DNA of 64,000 nucleotides, taken from Rhodospirillaceae bacterium (GTDB taxonomy: Bacteria; Pseudomonadota; Alphaproteobacteria; Bin65). Below are positions 42,438-51,963 of the stretch, one piece after another. Numbering within the stretch: position 1 is the stretch's first letter; each line of letters begins with the position of its first letter. The notes below the pieces were generated by a model, which was given only the letters and a program-made list of their open reading frames with translations, had not been told where the DNA came from and did no database searches. The position numbers were made by a program, and so were the translations under genes. Location of the stretch: the NCBI GenBank assembly GCA_009840595.1, contig VXNK01000001.1, forward strand, positions 1 to 64,000, given 5' to 3'.

Positions 42438-44849
42438 ATGGCCGCCCGGCAAGAGCCCATGCCCGATTCCCTTCCCGCCCATGCGCCGGTCGTCGTCATC
42501 GGCGGCGGCATCATGGGCTGCTCGACGCTCTACCATCTGGCAACGATGGGCGTCACCGACGCCATCCTGCTGGAGCGCAACCGGCTGACCTCGGGCACGA
42601 CATGGCATTCCGCGGCGCAGGTGCGGGCGTTGCGGCAGTCGCGCAATCTCACCCGGCTGATCCGGTATTCGGTCGACCTCTACGCCCGGCTCGAACGGGA
42701 GACCGGCCAGAGCGTCGGCTGGATACAGAAGGGTTCCCTGTCGATCGCGACGACGCCGGACCGGCTGACCCATATCCGGCGCCAGGCCGCGCTGGCCCGG
42801 GCCTACGGCATCGAGGCACACGAGATCGGCGCCGGCGAGGCCAAGGCGCGCTGGCCGCTGATGAATGCCGGTGACGTGCTCGGCGCCGTCTGGTCGCCGG
42901 AGGACGGCCGGGTCAGCCCGTCGGACGTCTGCGCCGCCCTCGGCAAGGCCGCGCGCGGCCTCGGCGCCCGGTTCTTCGAGAATTGCGGCGTGACCGGAAT
43001 CCTGACGGAAAACGGCCGCATCCGCGGCGTCGAGACGGCGCGCGGCACGGTGATGTGCGACGCCGTCGCGCTCTGCGCCGGCCTGTGGTCGCGTGAGGTC
43101 GGTGCCATGGCCGGCGCGCGGGTGCCGCTGCTCGCCTGCGAGCATTTCTACCTGCTGACCCGGCCGGTCGAGGGCATCGCCGGCAACCTGCCGACCCTGT
43201 CGGACCACGACCGCCATCTCTACATCCGCGACGACAGCGGCGGCCTGTTGGTCGGCTGTTTCGAACCCATGGGCAAGCCGATCCCGCCGGGCGCGCTGGA
43301 CGAGACCTTCGAGTTCCGGCTCCTGCCCGAGGGCTGGGACCATTTCGAGCCGATGATGGAGAACGCGCTGCACCGGCTGCCGGCGCTCGAGACCGCCGAG
43401 GTCCGGATGCTGCTCAACGGCCCGGAGAGCTTCACGCCGGACGGCATGTTCATGCTCGGCGAGACCGCGGAGACACGCGGCCTGTTCCTCGGCTGCGGCA
43501 TGAATTCGGTCGGCATCGCCTGCGGCGGCGGCGCGGGCATGAACCTCGCCCACGCCATCGTCCACGGCCGCACCGCCTATGACCTGTCGGAGGCCGAGGC
43601 CAACCGCTTCGCGCCGCAGTTCGACAGCGTCGTACATCTGATGGCGCGGGCGCCGGAAGTGCTCGGCCGGCACTACGAGATCGCCTATCCGGGCCTTCAG
43701 CCGGCGACGGCGCGCAACCTGCGCCGCCTGCCGCTCGACGCCGAACACCGGGCGGCGGGGGCGCAGACGGGCCAGGTCTACGGCTGGGAGCGGCCGCTCT
43801 GGTTCGGCGCGCCGGCCGAACCGGAGCCGTCCTTCGGGAAGCCTGACTGGTTCGAGACCGTCCGCAGCGAGGTCATGGCCGCGCACCGCAAGGCCGCGGT
43901 GTTCGACGGCTCGCCCTTCGGCAAGATCGAGGTGACCGGGCCGGACGCCGAAGCCTTCCTGCAGCATGTCTGCGCCAACGACATGGACCGGCCACCCGGC
44001 CGCGCCGTCTATACGCCGCTGCTGAATGAGCGCGGCACCTACGAATCCGACATCACCGCCCAGCGCCTCGCCGCGGACCGCTACCGCCTGTTCACCGGCG
44101 CTGCCGCGATCCGCCGGGACCTGGCCTGGCTGCGCCGCCATGCCGGGGGCTTCGACGTGATCCTCGCCGACGCGACGGAACGCACCGCCGTGCTCGGCCT
44201 GATGGGCCCGGACGCCGCGCGGATCGCCGCCGAACTCGGCGCCGATGCCTTGAACGCCCTCGGTTATTTCAGAACCGGTACGGCGCAGATTGCCGACTGT
44301 CCGGTGCGCGCCGCCAGGCTCTCCTACGTCGGCGAGGCGGGCTGGGAAATTACCTGCCGTTCAGAGGACGCGTCGGCGGTCTACGCAGCCCTGACCGCCG
44401 CCGGGGCGGTTCCGGCGGGCCTGTACGCCCAGACGTCGATGCGCATTGAGAAGGGCTTTGCGGCCATGGGCCACGAGCTCGACGGCGACATCGGGCCGGT
44501 CGAAGCGGGGCTGGACCGGTTCTGCTCGAAGAGGAAACCGTATATCGGCAGCGACGCGGTCGCCGAACGCCGCAAGTCCGGCCGGCGGACGCTGGCGACC
44601 GTCCTGTTCGACGATCCGGACGCCGTTCCCCTCGGCCACGAGCCGGTCTACAGCGCGGGCAAGATCGTCGGCCGCTCCACCTCGGCGGCCTTCGGATACC
44701 GGATCGGCCGGCCGGTCGCCCTCGGCCATGTCGAGGCCGACGGCATTGATGGCCGGCGGGTCGAGGTCGACATCGCCGGCGCCCGCCGCGCCGCCCGGAT
44801 GCAACTCGCTCCGGCCTTCAATCCGTCGGAGAAGCGGATGAAACGCTAA
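42438..44849 (+). CDS. Second dimethylglycine/sarcosine dehydrogenase-like FAD-GcvT protein
   Basis: About 803 residues, with the same architecture as the gene at 4587. FAD motif VVVIGGGIMGCST; TTWHSAAQ holds His57, at the covalent-FAD position. The GcvT domain is from about residue 440 (GKIEVTGPDAEAFLQHVCAN, YVGEAGWEITC). It is divergent from the first copy, so it is not a recent duplicate. Starts at 42438 and 42459 are both possible. No other catabolic genes flank it. Confidence 0.9.
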   Translation: MAARQEPMPDSLPAHAPVVVIGGGIMGCSTLYHLATMGVTDAILLERNRLTSGTTWHSAAQVRALRQSRNLTRLIRYSVDLYARLERETGQSVGWIQKGSLSIATTPDRLTHIRRQAALARAYGIEAHEIGAGEAKARWPLMNAGDVLGAVWSPEDGRVSPSDVCAALGKAARGLGARFFENCGVTGILTENGRIRGVETARGTVMCDAVALCAGLWSREVGAMAGARVPLLACEHFYLLTRPVEGIAGNLPTLSDHDRHLYIRDDSGGLLVGCFEPMGKPIPPGALDETFEFRLLPEGWDHFEPMMENALHRLPALETAEVRMLLNGPESFTPDGMFMLGETAETRGLFLGCGMNSVGIACGGGAGMNLAHAIVHGRTAYDLSEAEANRFAPQFDSVVHLMARAPEVLGRHYEIAYPGLQPATARNLRRLPLDAEHRAAGAQTGQVYGWERPLWFGAPAEPEPSFGKPDWFETVRSEVMAAHRKAAVFDGSPFGKIEVTGPDAEAFLQHVCANDMDRPPGRAVYTPLLNERGTYESDITAQRLAADRYRLFTGAAAIRRDLAWLRRHAGGFDVILADATERTAVLGLMGPDAARIAAELGADALNALGYFRTGTAQIADCPVRAARLSYVGEAGWEITCRSEDASAVYAALTAAGAVPAGLYAQTSMRIEKGFAAMGHELDGDIGPVEAGLDRFCSKRKPYIGSDAVAERRKSGRRTLATVLFDDPDAVPLGHEPVYSAGKIVGRSTSAAFGYRIGRPVALGHVEADGIDGRRVEVDIAGARRAARMQLAPAFNPSEKRMKR

Positions 44850-44860
44850 TTTGCGTAAGG

Positions 44861-44935
44861 TACTCGGATTACGATTTTGATCCGTGGCAAATGGGCAAAT
44901 TCCAAAAGAAGATCGAGAAGCTACTCGAAGCATGA
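44861..44935 (+). pseudogene. Possible gene remnant, C-terminal 24 codons
   Basis: An in-frame stretch reading YSDYDFDPWQMGKFQKKI, ending at TGA (44933-44935), looks like the basic end of a small protein. No start is present upstream. It begins right after the DMGDH-like stop in AT-rich sequence. It may instead be chance. Confidence 0.3.
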
Positions 44936-45054
44936 GCCGATTATACTTGTTTGATTTCAGCAAATAGTTATCAGTTGACATTACATCTTGCATAGCATAT
45001 GGTGCCAATTTAGAGTTATCTTTGTCGCTATTCGGTCAACAAGGTCTGGGAAAA

Positions 45055-45507
45055 ATGAATGCTCAAGAAACCAAAACCGAAGAACTTATCAAAAAAGCTT
45101 CGTCGATTCTTGGTAGCTTTAACTCCGATGAGTTCGTCATATTTGGTTCGTTGGCGATAATTTTGAATGGTTTAGATCTTAGAGATGGAGCAAACGATCT
45201 AGATTTTTTTGTGTCAGACGACACGTTTGTAAAATTGGAAGAGACTTTCGAGAAGAAATTTAAAGGTACAAACGATGGAGATATACCGTATATCGAACTC
45301 ACGGAAGAAATTGAAGTATTTAAGGAATTTAAAGGAGCTAATTTTAAAAATATCTATAATAGATCGATTTCAAGCAAGTCATCGTACGGCTTTCGTATTG
45401 CACATATTTTCGATATTATTGAATGGAAGAAAGTTCAAGGTAGGCAAAAGGATACTGATCACTTGAAGCAAATTGAGAAACAGTTCAAAAGAATATTTGA
45501 ATTTTAG
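45055..45507 (+). CDS. Possible nucleotidyltransferase-like protein, AT-rich
   Basis: A 150-residue protein in clearly AT-rich DNA, codon use unlike all neighbours. GSLAIILNGLDLRDGANDLDFF (31-52, read as Gly31-Ser32 and Asp48-x-Asp50) matches the GSx(n)DxD pattern of nucleotidyltransferases, such as MNT or AbiEii-type antitoxin/toxin proteins. It is Lys- and Ile-rich. ATG at 45055 has TCTGGGA upstream. No partner toxin or antitoxin frame is seen adjacent. Likely acquired. Confidence 0.6.
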   Translation: MNAQETKTEELIKKASSILGSFNSDEFVIFGSLAIILNGLDLRDGANDLDFFVSDDTFVKLEETFEKKFKGTNDGDIPYIELTEEIEVFKEFKGANFKNIYNRSISSKSSYGFRIAHIFDIIEWKKVQGRQKDTDHLKQIEKQFKRIFEF

Positions 45508-45675
45508 TAAGCGCAATTATGTCGGACATGAAATAGATTTTATTCCTTTGGACAATTCTGATACTGAAACGATTATTCGTGGCGGCGGGATTTAAAGCAA
45601 ATTCGTTGATTTCCGGACAGGAGAAATGGATCTGCCTGATAATAGATTGATGATGCTCGACAGGGTACCAACGCG

Positions 45676-46758
45676 ATGGCAAGGTCGCGCCGCATTCCTG
45701 CCGACGGGCCAACCAACGGGACACCCATCTTGCGCATCGGCGTTTTCGACCATCTGGACCGGGGCGCCGGGGCGCCGGCGGACTTCTACGAGGACCGGTT
45801 GCGGCTGATCGAACTGTACGACCGCGCCGGCCTTCACGCCTACCACCTCGCCGAGCATCACGGCACGCCTCTGGGCATGGCGCCGTCGCCGAGCGTGTTT
45901 CTCTCCGCGGTTGCCCAGCGCACGACGCGCCTGCGCTTCGGGCCGACGGTCTATTGCCTGCCGCTCTATCCGCCGCTGCGCCTGATCGAGGAAATCTGCA
46001 TGCTCGACCGGATGAGCCGCGGCCGGCTCGATCTCGGTGTCGGGCGCGGCATCTCGCCGATCGAGGTCGCCTTCTTCGATCTCGACCCGGCCGAGACGCC
46101 GGCGATGTACCGGGAGGCGCTCGACTTCGTCCTGCAGGGGCTGGCCGCCGCGTCGGCGGGCCGCGATTTCAGCTTCGAGGGCGCATACTACCGGGCCGCC
46201 GAGGTGCCGATGGTCCTGTCGCCGGCGCAGCAGCCCCATCCGCCGCTCTGGTACGGCCTCAGCCGGCCGGATTCCGTGGCCTGGCCGGCCGCCCGCGGGG
46301 TCAACGTCATCAGCAACCAGCCGCCGCCGCTGACCCGGGCGATTATCGACGCGTATCGCGCCGAGTGGCGCAGGGCCGGCCGCGCCGAAGCCGATCTGCC
46401 GATGATGGGCGTCAGCTTCCACCTCGTGATCGCGGAGAGCGAACGCGCGGCGCTGGAGACGGCGCGGCGCGGCTACCGGGTCTGGCGCGAGAGCTTCTAT
46501 ATGCTGTGGGAGCGCGCCGGCCGGACGCCGATCGGCATATCGTTTCCGGACGAATTCGACGCGCTGATGGAAACCGGCGTCGCCATCGCCGGCACCCCGG
46601 CCCAGGCACGCGCGAAGATGGCGGCGCTGGCCGCCGAAAGCGGCGTCAACTACCTGGTCTGCCGTATGGCCTTCGGCGACCTGAGCTACGAGGAGGCGGC
46701 CCGCACGGCGGACCTGCTGACGCGGGAGGTGCTGCCTGGGTTGCGGGAGGCGGCGTAG
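45676..46758 (+). CDS. LLM-class flavin-dependent monooxygenase
   Basis: A 360-residue luciferase-like flavoprotein with HLAEHHGTPLG, RLRFGPTVYCLPLYPPLRL and GRGISPIEVAFFD. An FMNH2- or F420-type binding barrel is expected. The first 18 residues are not conserved-looking, and a TTG at 45730 could be the true start. Monocistronic, with no pathway clue nearby. Confidence 0.85.
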   Translation: MARSRRIPADGPTNGTPILRIGVFDHLDRGAGAPADFYEDRLRLIELYDRAGLHAYHLAEHHGTPLGMAPSPSVFLSAVAQRTTRLRFGPTVYCLPLYPPLRLIEEICMLDRMSRGRLDLGVGRGISPIEVAFFDLDPAETPAMYREALDFVLQGLAAASAGRDFSFEGAYYRAAEVPMVLSPAQQPHPPLWYGLSRPDSVAWPAARGVNVISNQPPPLTRAIIDAYRAEWRRAGRAEADLPMMGVSFHLVIAESERAALETARRGYRVWRESFYMLWERAGRTPIGISFPDEFDALMETGVAIAGTPAQARAKMAALAAESGVNYLVCRMAFGDLSYEEAARTADLLTREVLPGLREAA

Positions 46759-46794
46759 CCAGGTAACCCTTCTTCTACCTTGGATTCCAAGGAT

Positions 46795-47796
46795 TTAGCG
46801 GTCGTTGACCGACGGAACCCCCCCGCATCGGACCGTTTCCGTGTCGAACGAAGGCACGTCTCTTGCCCGTTCGATGGGGCGCCTCAATGCGGTTTCGTCA
46901 GGCTTCTTACCTGCGCCGACGAATTCGATACGGCATTTTGTTTCTTCAGGGGCCCGTTGGGGCGCCTCCGCGATCGACAATCCCGACCCGGTCAACTGAA
47001 CGATCATCGTGCGCTCGGGCGCGTCGCGGAACCGGACGAATCCCTTGGCCCGCTCAACAAGGGGGGCCAGCTCGGTCAGGGCCGCTTCCAGGTCCCGTCG
47101 CCGAAAGAGACGGTCTCCTTCGTAACTCCATGACCAAAATACTTCGGAGTGTTGCTTCGACAGACCCGCCTCGCTGTGGCCTTGAAGCGTCGCCGCCGGG
47201 TCTGCCAGCACGTCTGCGACGGGTATCCGTGCGTGCCTTGCGGCAAGGTGGGGCCGTTCGCCGAACCGCAAGCGAAGCCAGTCCGACAGGTTGGCCAGAT
47301 CGTCGCCCGTCACCAAATCCGCCTTGTTGAGGATGAGCAGATCCGCCGCGTCGATCTGTTTGCGCACGGTCTCGCCCACCAGCGTGTCCGCGAGCCGGAC
47401 GCGGACCTGCGCACTGTCCACCAACACGACAACGCGGCCGGGAAGCAGGGACGGCGAGAGACGGGCGATGTCGGCTATCCGCGCAGGGTCGGCGACCCCG
47501 CTGGACTCGAGCAGGATCCGTTCCGGACGCGGCTCCCTGCGGAGCACGTTCAGCAGGGTCGATGTGAGACTGTTGCCGATGCTGCAGCAGATGCAGCCGC
47601 TTTCCAGCCGATAGGCCCGGCCTCCCTGCATTTCGACCAGTTCCGCGTCGATGTTCAGTTTGCCGAAGTCGTTGACGAGGATGGCAAAACGCGACGTGTC
47701 GCATCGGGCAATGACATGGTTCAGCAGGCTTGTCTTTCCCGAACCGAGATATCCGGCGACGATCGTGAGCGGTATGGCCGGCCGGGGGTGAACCAT
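46795..47796 (-). CDS. CobW/HypB-type GTPase metallochaperone
   Basis: A 333-residue COG0523 protein with Walker A GYLGSGKT, the metal motif ESGCICCSIG (CxCC), LESSGVADP and NKADLV, plus a C-terminal CobW_C domain. Such GTPases deliver zinc or other metals. It is downstream of the amidohydrolase by 18 bases, so it could supply metal to that enzyme. It converges with the monooxygenase gene. A small CCTTGG/CCAAGG hairpin at 46778-46792 separates them. Confidence 0.9.
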   Translation of the reverse strand: MVHPRPAIPLTIVAGYLGSGKTSLLNHVIARCDTSRFAILVNDFGKLNIDAELVEMQGGRAYRLESGCICCSIGNSLTSTLLNVLRREPRPERILLESSGVADPARIADIARLSPSLLPGRVVVLVDSAQVRVRLADTLVGETVRKQIDAADLLILNKADLVTGDDLANLSDWLRLRFGERPHLAARHARIPVADVLADPAATLQGHSEAGLSKQHSEVFWSWSYEGDRLFRRRDLEAALTELAPLVERAKGFVRFRDAPERTMIVQLTGSGLSIAEAPQRAPEETKCRIEFVGAGKKPDETALRRPIERARDVPSFDTETVRCGGVPSVNDR

Positions 47797-47814
47797 CGAC
47801 GGATACGCCGGTGC

Positions 47815-49452
47815 CTAGTGTGCCGGGAACTCGCGGCCTCCGAGCATCGTTGCCCGGATCGGGATGTCCCTGAGCGCGCTCGGGGAAACCGAAAGGGGAT
47901 CTTCTTCAAGCACGGCGAAGTCGGCGAACTTGCCGGACTCGATGCTGCCGACCAGATGATCCATCTTCAGAGTATAAGCGGCGCCCAGCGTGATGGCCCG
48001 CAGCGCCCGGTCGACGGAAAGACGTTCTTCCTGCCCCAGCACCCGGCCCGTAGCCGTCTTTCGCTCCGCCGCGCACCAGGCGGTGAATAGCGGCCCGATC
48101 GGCGATACCGGCGCATCGGAATGCATGGCGTAGCGCACACCGAGACGTTCGGCCGTGGCAAAGGGTTCCAGACGGTGCGCCCGCTCCGGGCCGAGGGTCG
48201 TGCCCAGATGCTCGTCGCCCCAATAGTAGATGTGGTTGGCGAACATATTAACGCAAACACCGAGTGCAGCCGCCCGTTCGAGCTGCGCTTCGCTTGCCAT
48301 CTGGCAATGCTGCAGGGTGTGCCGGTGGTCCCGCCGCGGGTGCGCGTCCAGAGCAGCCTCTATCGCGTCGAGCATCACCTCTATGGCCTCGTCGCCATTG
48401 GTGTGGATGTGGATCTGGAAGCCGGCGCGATGATAGGCGGCGAACTGCGCTTTCAGCTCTTCCGGCGACGCGTTCCAGATGCCGTTTGGGGCGCCGTTGA
48501 AGTAGCCGGGCCATTTGAGGCGCGCCGTAAATCCCTGGATCGAGCCGTCGGTCATCATTTTGACAAGACCGAACCGCAATTTATCGGTGCTCCTGGCCGT
48601 GAGGTTCCCCATCAGCTCAACGCCCTCGTCCGTGGGTCCCGACAGGGCGCCGTAGGCCGGCACCAGGCGAATGGGGCATGTGTCTTCGCCGGTGACCGCA
48701 AGCAGTTGCTCGACATTCTCAGGGTAGAGCACGGCGTAGAGATCGGTCGCGGTAGTCACGCCCGCGCGCTGCGCCACGGCGGCGAAATCGCGAATGCTCT
48801 GCGCCGACCCCATCTCCTCGAACGGGTTTATGCCGGCGACCTCGAAGCCGATGAACATCGCGGCAAGTTCCTGCAACTCCCCGGTGGGGAGGCCGTTTTC
48901 GTCCTTTACGATTCCGTGGACATTCGTGTCTGCGGTGATGCCTGCGGCCTCGAGAATGAAGCTGTTTGCGTTCAGCATGTGTCCGCTGGCATGCATGACG
49001 ATCGTCGGCCGGTCGTCGGTTACCCGATCCAGATCGGCGGCAATCATGCGTCGCGAAGAGAAATAGATAGGATCGAAGCCCCAGCCGACGACCGGTTTGC
49101 CGGCCAGTTCGGGTCTGGATGCCTGGTCCCGAAGCCGGGCGACAACTTCATCGATGCTCCGTAATCCCGGCCAGACCCTCCCGTCCGGGGCCGTGCGATC
49201 GAAAAAGCCGACATAGACGTAGCGCCAGAGCGCGCCCTCCAGGATGTGGGAATGTCCTTCGACAAATCCCGGCATGACAACGCTGTCCGCAAACCGGCGA
49301 TCGAGCGTGTAGTCGCCCCAACCCTCCAATTCGCTGAGCGACCCCGCACCGAGAATGCGGCCATCGCGAACGGCCACATGGTCTGCCTCGGGCCGGCTGC
49401 GGCACATGGTTATGATCTTCTTCGCCGAGAAGATCGTGATTTCCGAACTCAT
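47815..49452 (-). CDS. Amidohydrolase family protein (YtcJ type)
   Basis: A 545-residue metal-dependent hydrolase. Metal motif GFVEGHSHILEG near residue 65, HIHTNGDEAIE with its His, HTLQHCQM, and MHSDAPVSPIGPLF with the late Asp are all present. The ATG at 49452 starts right at the domain; the frame upstream is antisense to the transporter gene. Operon order is transporter, amidohydrolase, CobW, pointing to uptake and hydrolysis of an organic acid amide or similar. Confidence 0.9.
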   Translation of the reverse strand: MSSEITIFSAKKIITMCRSRPEADHVAVRDGRILGAGSLSELEGWGDYTLDRRFADSVVMPGFVEGHSHILEGALWRYVYVGFFDRTAPDGRVWPGLRSIDEVVARLRDQASRPELAGKPVVGWGFDPIYFSSRRMIAADLDRVTDDRPTIVMHASGHMLNANSFILEAAGITADTNVHGIVKDENGLPTGELQELAAMFIGFEVAGINPFEEMGSAQSIRDFAAVAQRAGVTTATDLYAVLYPENVEQLLAVTGEDTCPIRLVPAYGALSGPTDEGVELMGNLTARSTDKLRFGLVKMMTDGSIQGFTARLKWPGYFNGAPNGIWNASPEELKAQFAAYHRAGFQIHIHTNGDEAIEVMLDAIEAALDAHPRRDHRHTLQHCQMASEAQLERAAALGVCVNMFANHIYYWGDEHLGTTLGPERAHRLEPFATAERLGVRYAMHSDAPVSPIGPLFTAWCAAERKTATGRVLGQEERLSVDRALRAITLGAAYTLKMDHLVGSIESGKFADFAVLEEDPLSVSPSALRDIPIRATMLGGREFPAH

Positions 49453-49496
49453 TGCCGGCCGCCCCGGCACAAGCGCCCGCTCTTCGGCGCCGCCGC

Positions 49497-50888
49497 TCAC
49501 GTCTCCGCGCGGGCGAAGCCGGATCCGCCGCGCATGAATCCCATGGCGTAGATTGCGACCCAAGCGACGACGAAGGTGAGGCCGAACACGATCCAGATGG
49601 TCGTCATGCCATAGCTCGGCAGGATGGGCGACATCACCAGAATGATGTGGAAGCAGGTGAACAGGATGGCGATGTTGAAGAACGCCAATTCCTTGGACAC
49701 CGTGGTCGAGAAATCCGGGTCGAGGATACGCAGCAACAGGAGCCCGGTTCCCGTCGAGCCGGTGCAGCAGCCGAAAATCGTCACCGCCCGCTCGATGCCG
49801 AGGTTGGCGAGCTTGCGGCCGAGCCCGAAGCACAAGAGCGCCGTGACCAGTGTCACCGCCGCCGTCACCAGCAACACAGGGGCCAGGAATTCCACGAGCA
49901 CGGCGAACTTGATGCTCATGATCGTGCCCACCACCATGAAATCGACCGCAGTCCCGGTGATGCGCTTTTGCGTGTCGTTGTCGATGAAATGGTCGATGCG
50001 CAGTCGCTCCATGAGGAGGCGGATGATGACGCAGACCACGAGGCCCCAGAAGAAGAAGAGATTGTGCGAGAAAATGACGCCGACGGCCACGCCGAGCGGC
50101 CGGGCGTCTCCGATGACCGACTGCATAAAGACGAGCCAATAGTTGGTAGCGATGTAGGCAACGCCCAAAATGGCGATATGGAAAGCAAGTGTATCTACAT
50201 TCGCCGAATGGGTGACCTGCTGTCCCGCCGAAACACGCGATTCGCGGCGATAGTAGCCGCGCAGGAATTCGTCATCGATTTTCGCCGATGCGTTTTGATT
50301 GTACCCGTTCTTGATTGCCCAGCGGGCGACCGGCACGCCGACGCAGAACGCTGCAATAAATCCGAACGAGGCGTAGATAAGGCCTACGGTTGCCGCATCG
50401 GAGATATTGAAGCTCCGCTCCCAAATGCCGCCATAGGTGAGGGCCTGTCCGGGCCCCATTGTGTATCCGTATGTTGAGATCGCACCCAGGAAACCGCTGA
50501 TGGACGTTCCCGAAATCCCGTTGTAGCCGGCGATAACCCCGAATCCTATGAGAGCCTGCATCGCCAGCGACATGGTCCAGATCAAAGTCAGCCACATGCC
50601 GCCCCGGTAGATCGGCGACGACTTTTTTGCAGCGGCGCTCGACCCGGTCAGCACCAGGGACATGAAACTGAGGGTGAAGAAGTGGAATGTGAACGGAGCG
50701 AAGGTCCGGGCCTCAAATCCCAGGGACAGGCCGGCCGAGATCAGGATGAAACCCACGACGCCGCCAATGAGGCTCGCGGGAATGAGCGCAGTGCGAAAAA
50801 TCGGGACGTTGGCGCGCAGCCAGGTCCCAATCAGCAACATCGCCGCCATGAAAGCGAACGCGATGATCATTGGAAAAGTGGCTGCCAT
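49497..50888 (-). CDS. GltS-like sodium/carboxylate symporter
   Basis: A 463-residue membrane protein with about 12 hydrophobic segments. It resembles the sodium:glutamate symporter family, with its two inverted repeats each containing a Gly/Ser-rich loop (GAISTYGYTMGPGQAL and FGCCTGSTGTGLLLL). A GGAGGAAGAG site precedes the ATG. It is the first gene of the minus-strand operon and diverges from the LysR gene, which probably controls it. The ligand is unknown. Confidence 0.85.
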   Translation of the reverse strand: MAATFPMIIAFAFMAAMLLIGTWLRANVPIFRTALIPASLIGGVVGFILISAGLSLGFEARTFAPFTFHFFTLSFMSLVLTGSSAAAKKSSPIYRGGMWLTLIWTMSLAMQALIGFGVIAGYNGISGTSISGFLGAISTYGYTMGPGQALTYGGIWERSFNISDAATVGLIYASFGFIAAFCVGVPVARWAIKNGYNQNASAKIDDEFLRGYYRRESRVSAGQQVTHSANVDTLAFHIAILGVAYIATNYWLVFMQSVIGDARPLGVAVGVIFSHNLFFFWGLVVCVIIRLLMERLRIDHFIDNDTQKRITGTAVDFMVVGTIMSIKFAVLVEFLAPVLLVTAAVTLVTALLCFGLGRKLANLGIERAVTIFGCCTGSTGTGLLLLRILDPDFSTTVSKELAFFNIAILFTCFHIILVMSPILPSYGMTTIWIVFGLTFVVAWVAIYAMGFMRGGSGFARAET

Positions 50889-51003
50889 GGCTCTTCCTCC
50901 GGAATTCTTCGCTCCGCATGAGCGATCGGCCAGTGCATGCGGCCGGCAGGGGGATGTAATTCGGCACCTGGTATGTTAGCCGTTGCATATCAGCAGAAAA
51001 AAT

Positions 51004-51025
51004 GGTTTATTTTGGGGAATAAACC
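51004..51025 (+). promoter_or_regulatory. Perfect inverted repeat in the lysR leader
   Basis: GGTTTATT-TTGGGG-AATAAACC, an 8-bp perfect palindrome, ends 11 bases before the LysR ATG and is followed by a run of seven T. It may be the LysR operator (TTTAT-like arms) or an RNA hairpin with a U tract acting as an attenuator. No Shine-Dalgarno sequence is present before the ATG. Confidence 0.5.
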
Positions 51026-51036
51026 GAGTTTTTTTG

Positions 51037-51963
51037 ATGAATATCACGCTCAAAAAGCTCGAGGTCGCGGCTGCGGTCGCCAGGAACGGAAGCATCGCCG
51101 GGGCCGCTGCCGATTTGGCCCTGTCGCCTTCCGGCGTGGCCGCGGCGCTCGACGGGCTGGAAGCCGACATCGGCGTGCGGATTTTCGACAGGCGTCCGGC
51201 AAAGGGGGTCGCGTTGACCCCGGCGGGACGCGACATCGTCTCCAATGCCGAGGCAATTCTTCAGGACATGGATTCGTTCCAGGAGAACGCCATCAATTGG
51301 ATTCATTCGTTGTCCGGTGTCCTGCACGTCGGTTGCTTCGCGACCTTCTCGCCCCTGTTTATCCCGCCGGTGCTCCGTGAGTTCACGCGCCGCCATCCGA
51401 GAGTCACTGTCCATATTCATGAGGGAACCGGCGAAGAGATCGAAAAAATGATTCAGGACAGTTCGGTGGACGTTGCCCTGACCTACGATTTCGTGTTGCG
51501 GCAGAATCTTCCGCGGGAATCCCTGGCGCCTGCCCCGACTCATGTCGTCGTCGCCGCCGACGCTCCGGAGGCGAAGCAGGACCTGCTCCGTTTGGCCCAA
51601 CTGTCGGAACTGCCCATGATCCTGTTCGATCAACCGGTTTCGCGGAACTACTTTCTCTCGCTGTTTCGGGAAGCGAAACTCACCCCGAAAGTGCTCTATC
51701 AGACGCAAAATTATCAGACGGTGTGCGAACTGGTCGGCGCCGGCCTCGGCTACTCGCTACTCAATCTTCGGCCGCCGGCCGAGCTCTCCTATCACGGCTA
51801 CCGGCTGGTGCGCCGGCCTTTGGCGGACAAACACTCGTTTCCGAGCGTTGTGCTGTCTTATCCCGCCGGCAAACGGCGCTCTCGCATTGTCGAGGTATTC
51901 GGGACCCTGTGCCGGCAGCATGTCCGCAAGGTCGCCTCCGAATTCACCGTGAGCGGCGGCTGA
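51037..51963 (+). CDS. LysR-family transcriptional regulator
   Basis: A 308-residue regulator. The N-terminal helix-turn-helix is LEVAAAVARNGSIAGAAADL followed by LSPSGVAAALDGLEADIG; the effector domain begins near residue 90 (LHVGCFATFSPLFIPP). Divergent from the GltS-like/amidohydrolase operon, which it likely controls. The ATG at 51037 is used, since earlier codons are in the AT-rich leader. Confidence 0.92.
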   Translation: MNITLKKLEVAAAVARNGSIAGAAADLALSPSGVAAALDGLEADIGVRIFDRRPAKGVALTPAGRDIVSNAEAILQDMDSFQENAINWIHSLSGVLHVGCFATFSPLFIPPVLREFTRRHPRVTVHIHEGTGEEIEKMIQDSSVDVALTYDFVLRQNLPRESLAPAPTHVVVAADAPEAKQDLLRLAQLSELPMILFDQPVSRNYFLSLFREAKLTPKVLYQTQNYQTVCELVGAGLGYSLLNLRPPAELSYHGYRLVRRPLADKHSFPSVVLSYPAGKRRSRIVEVFGTLCRQHVRKVASEFTVSGG

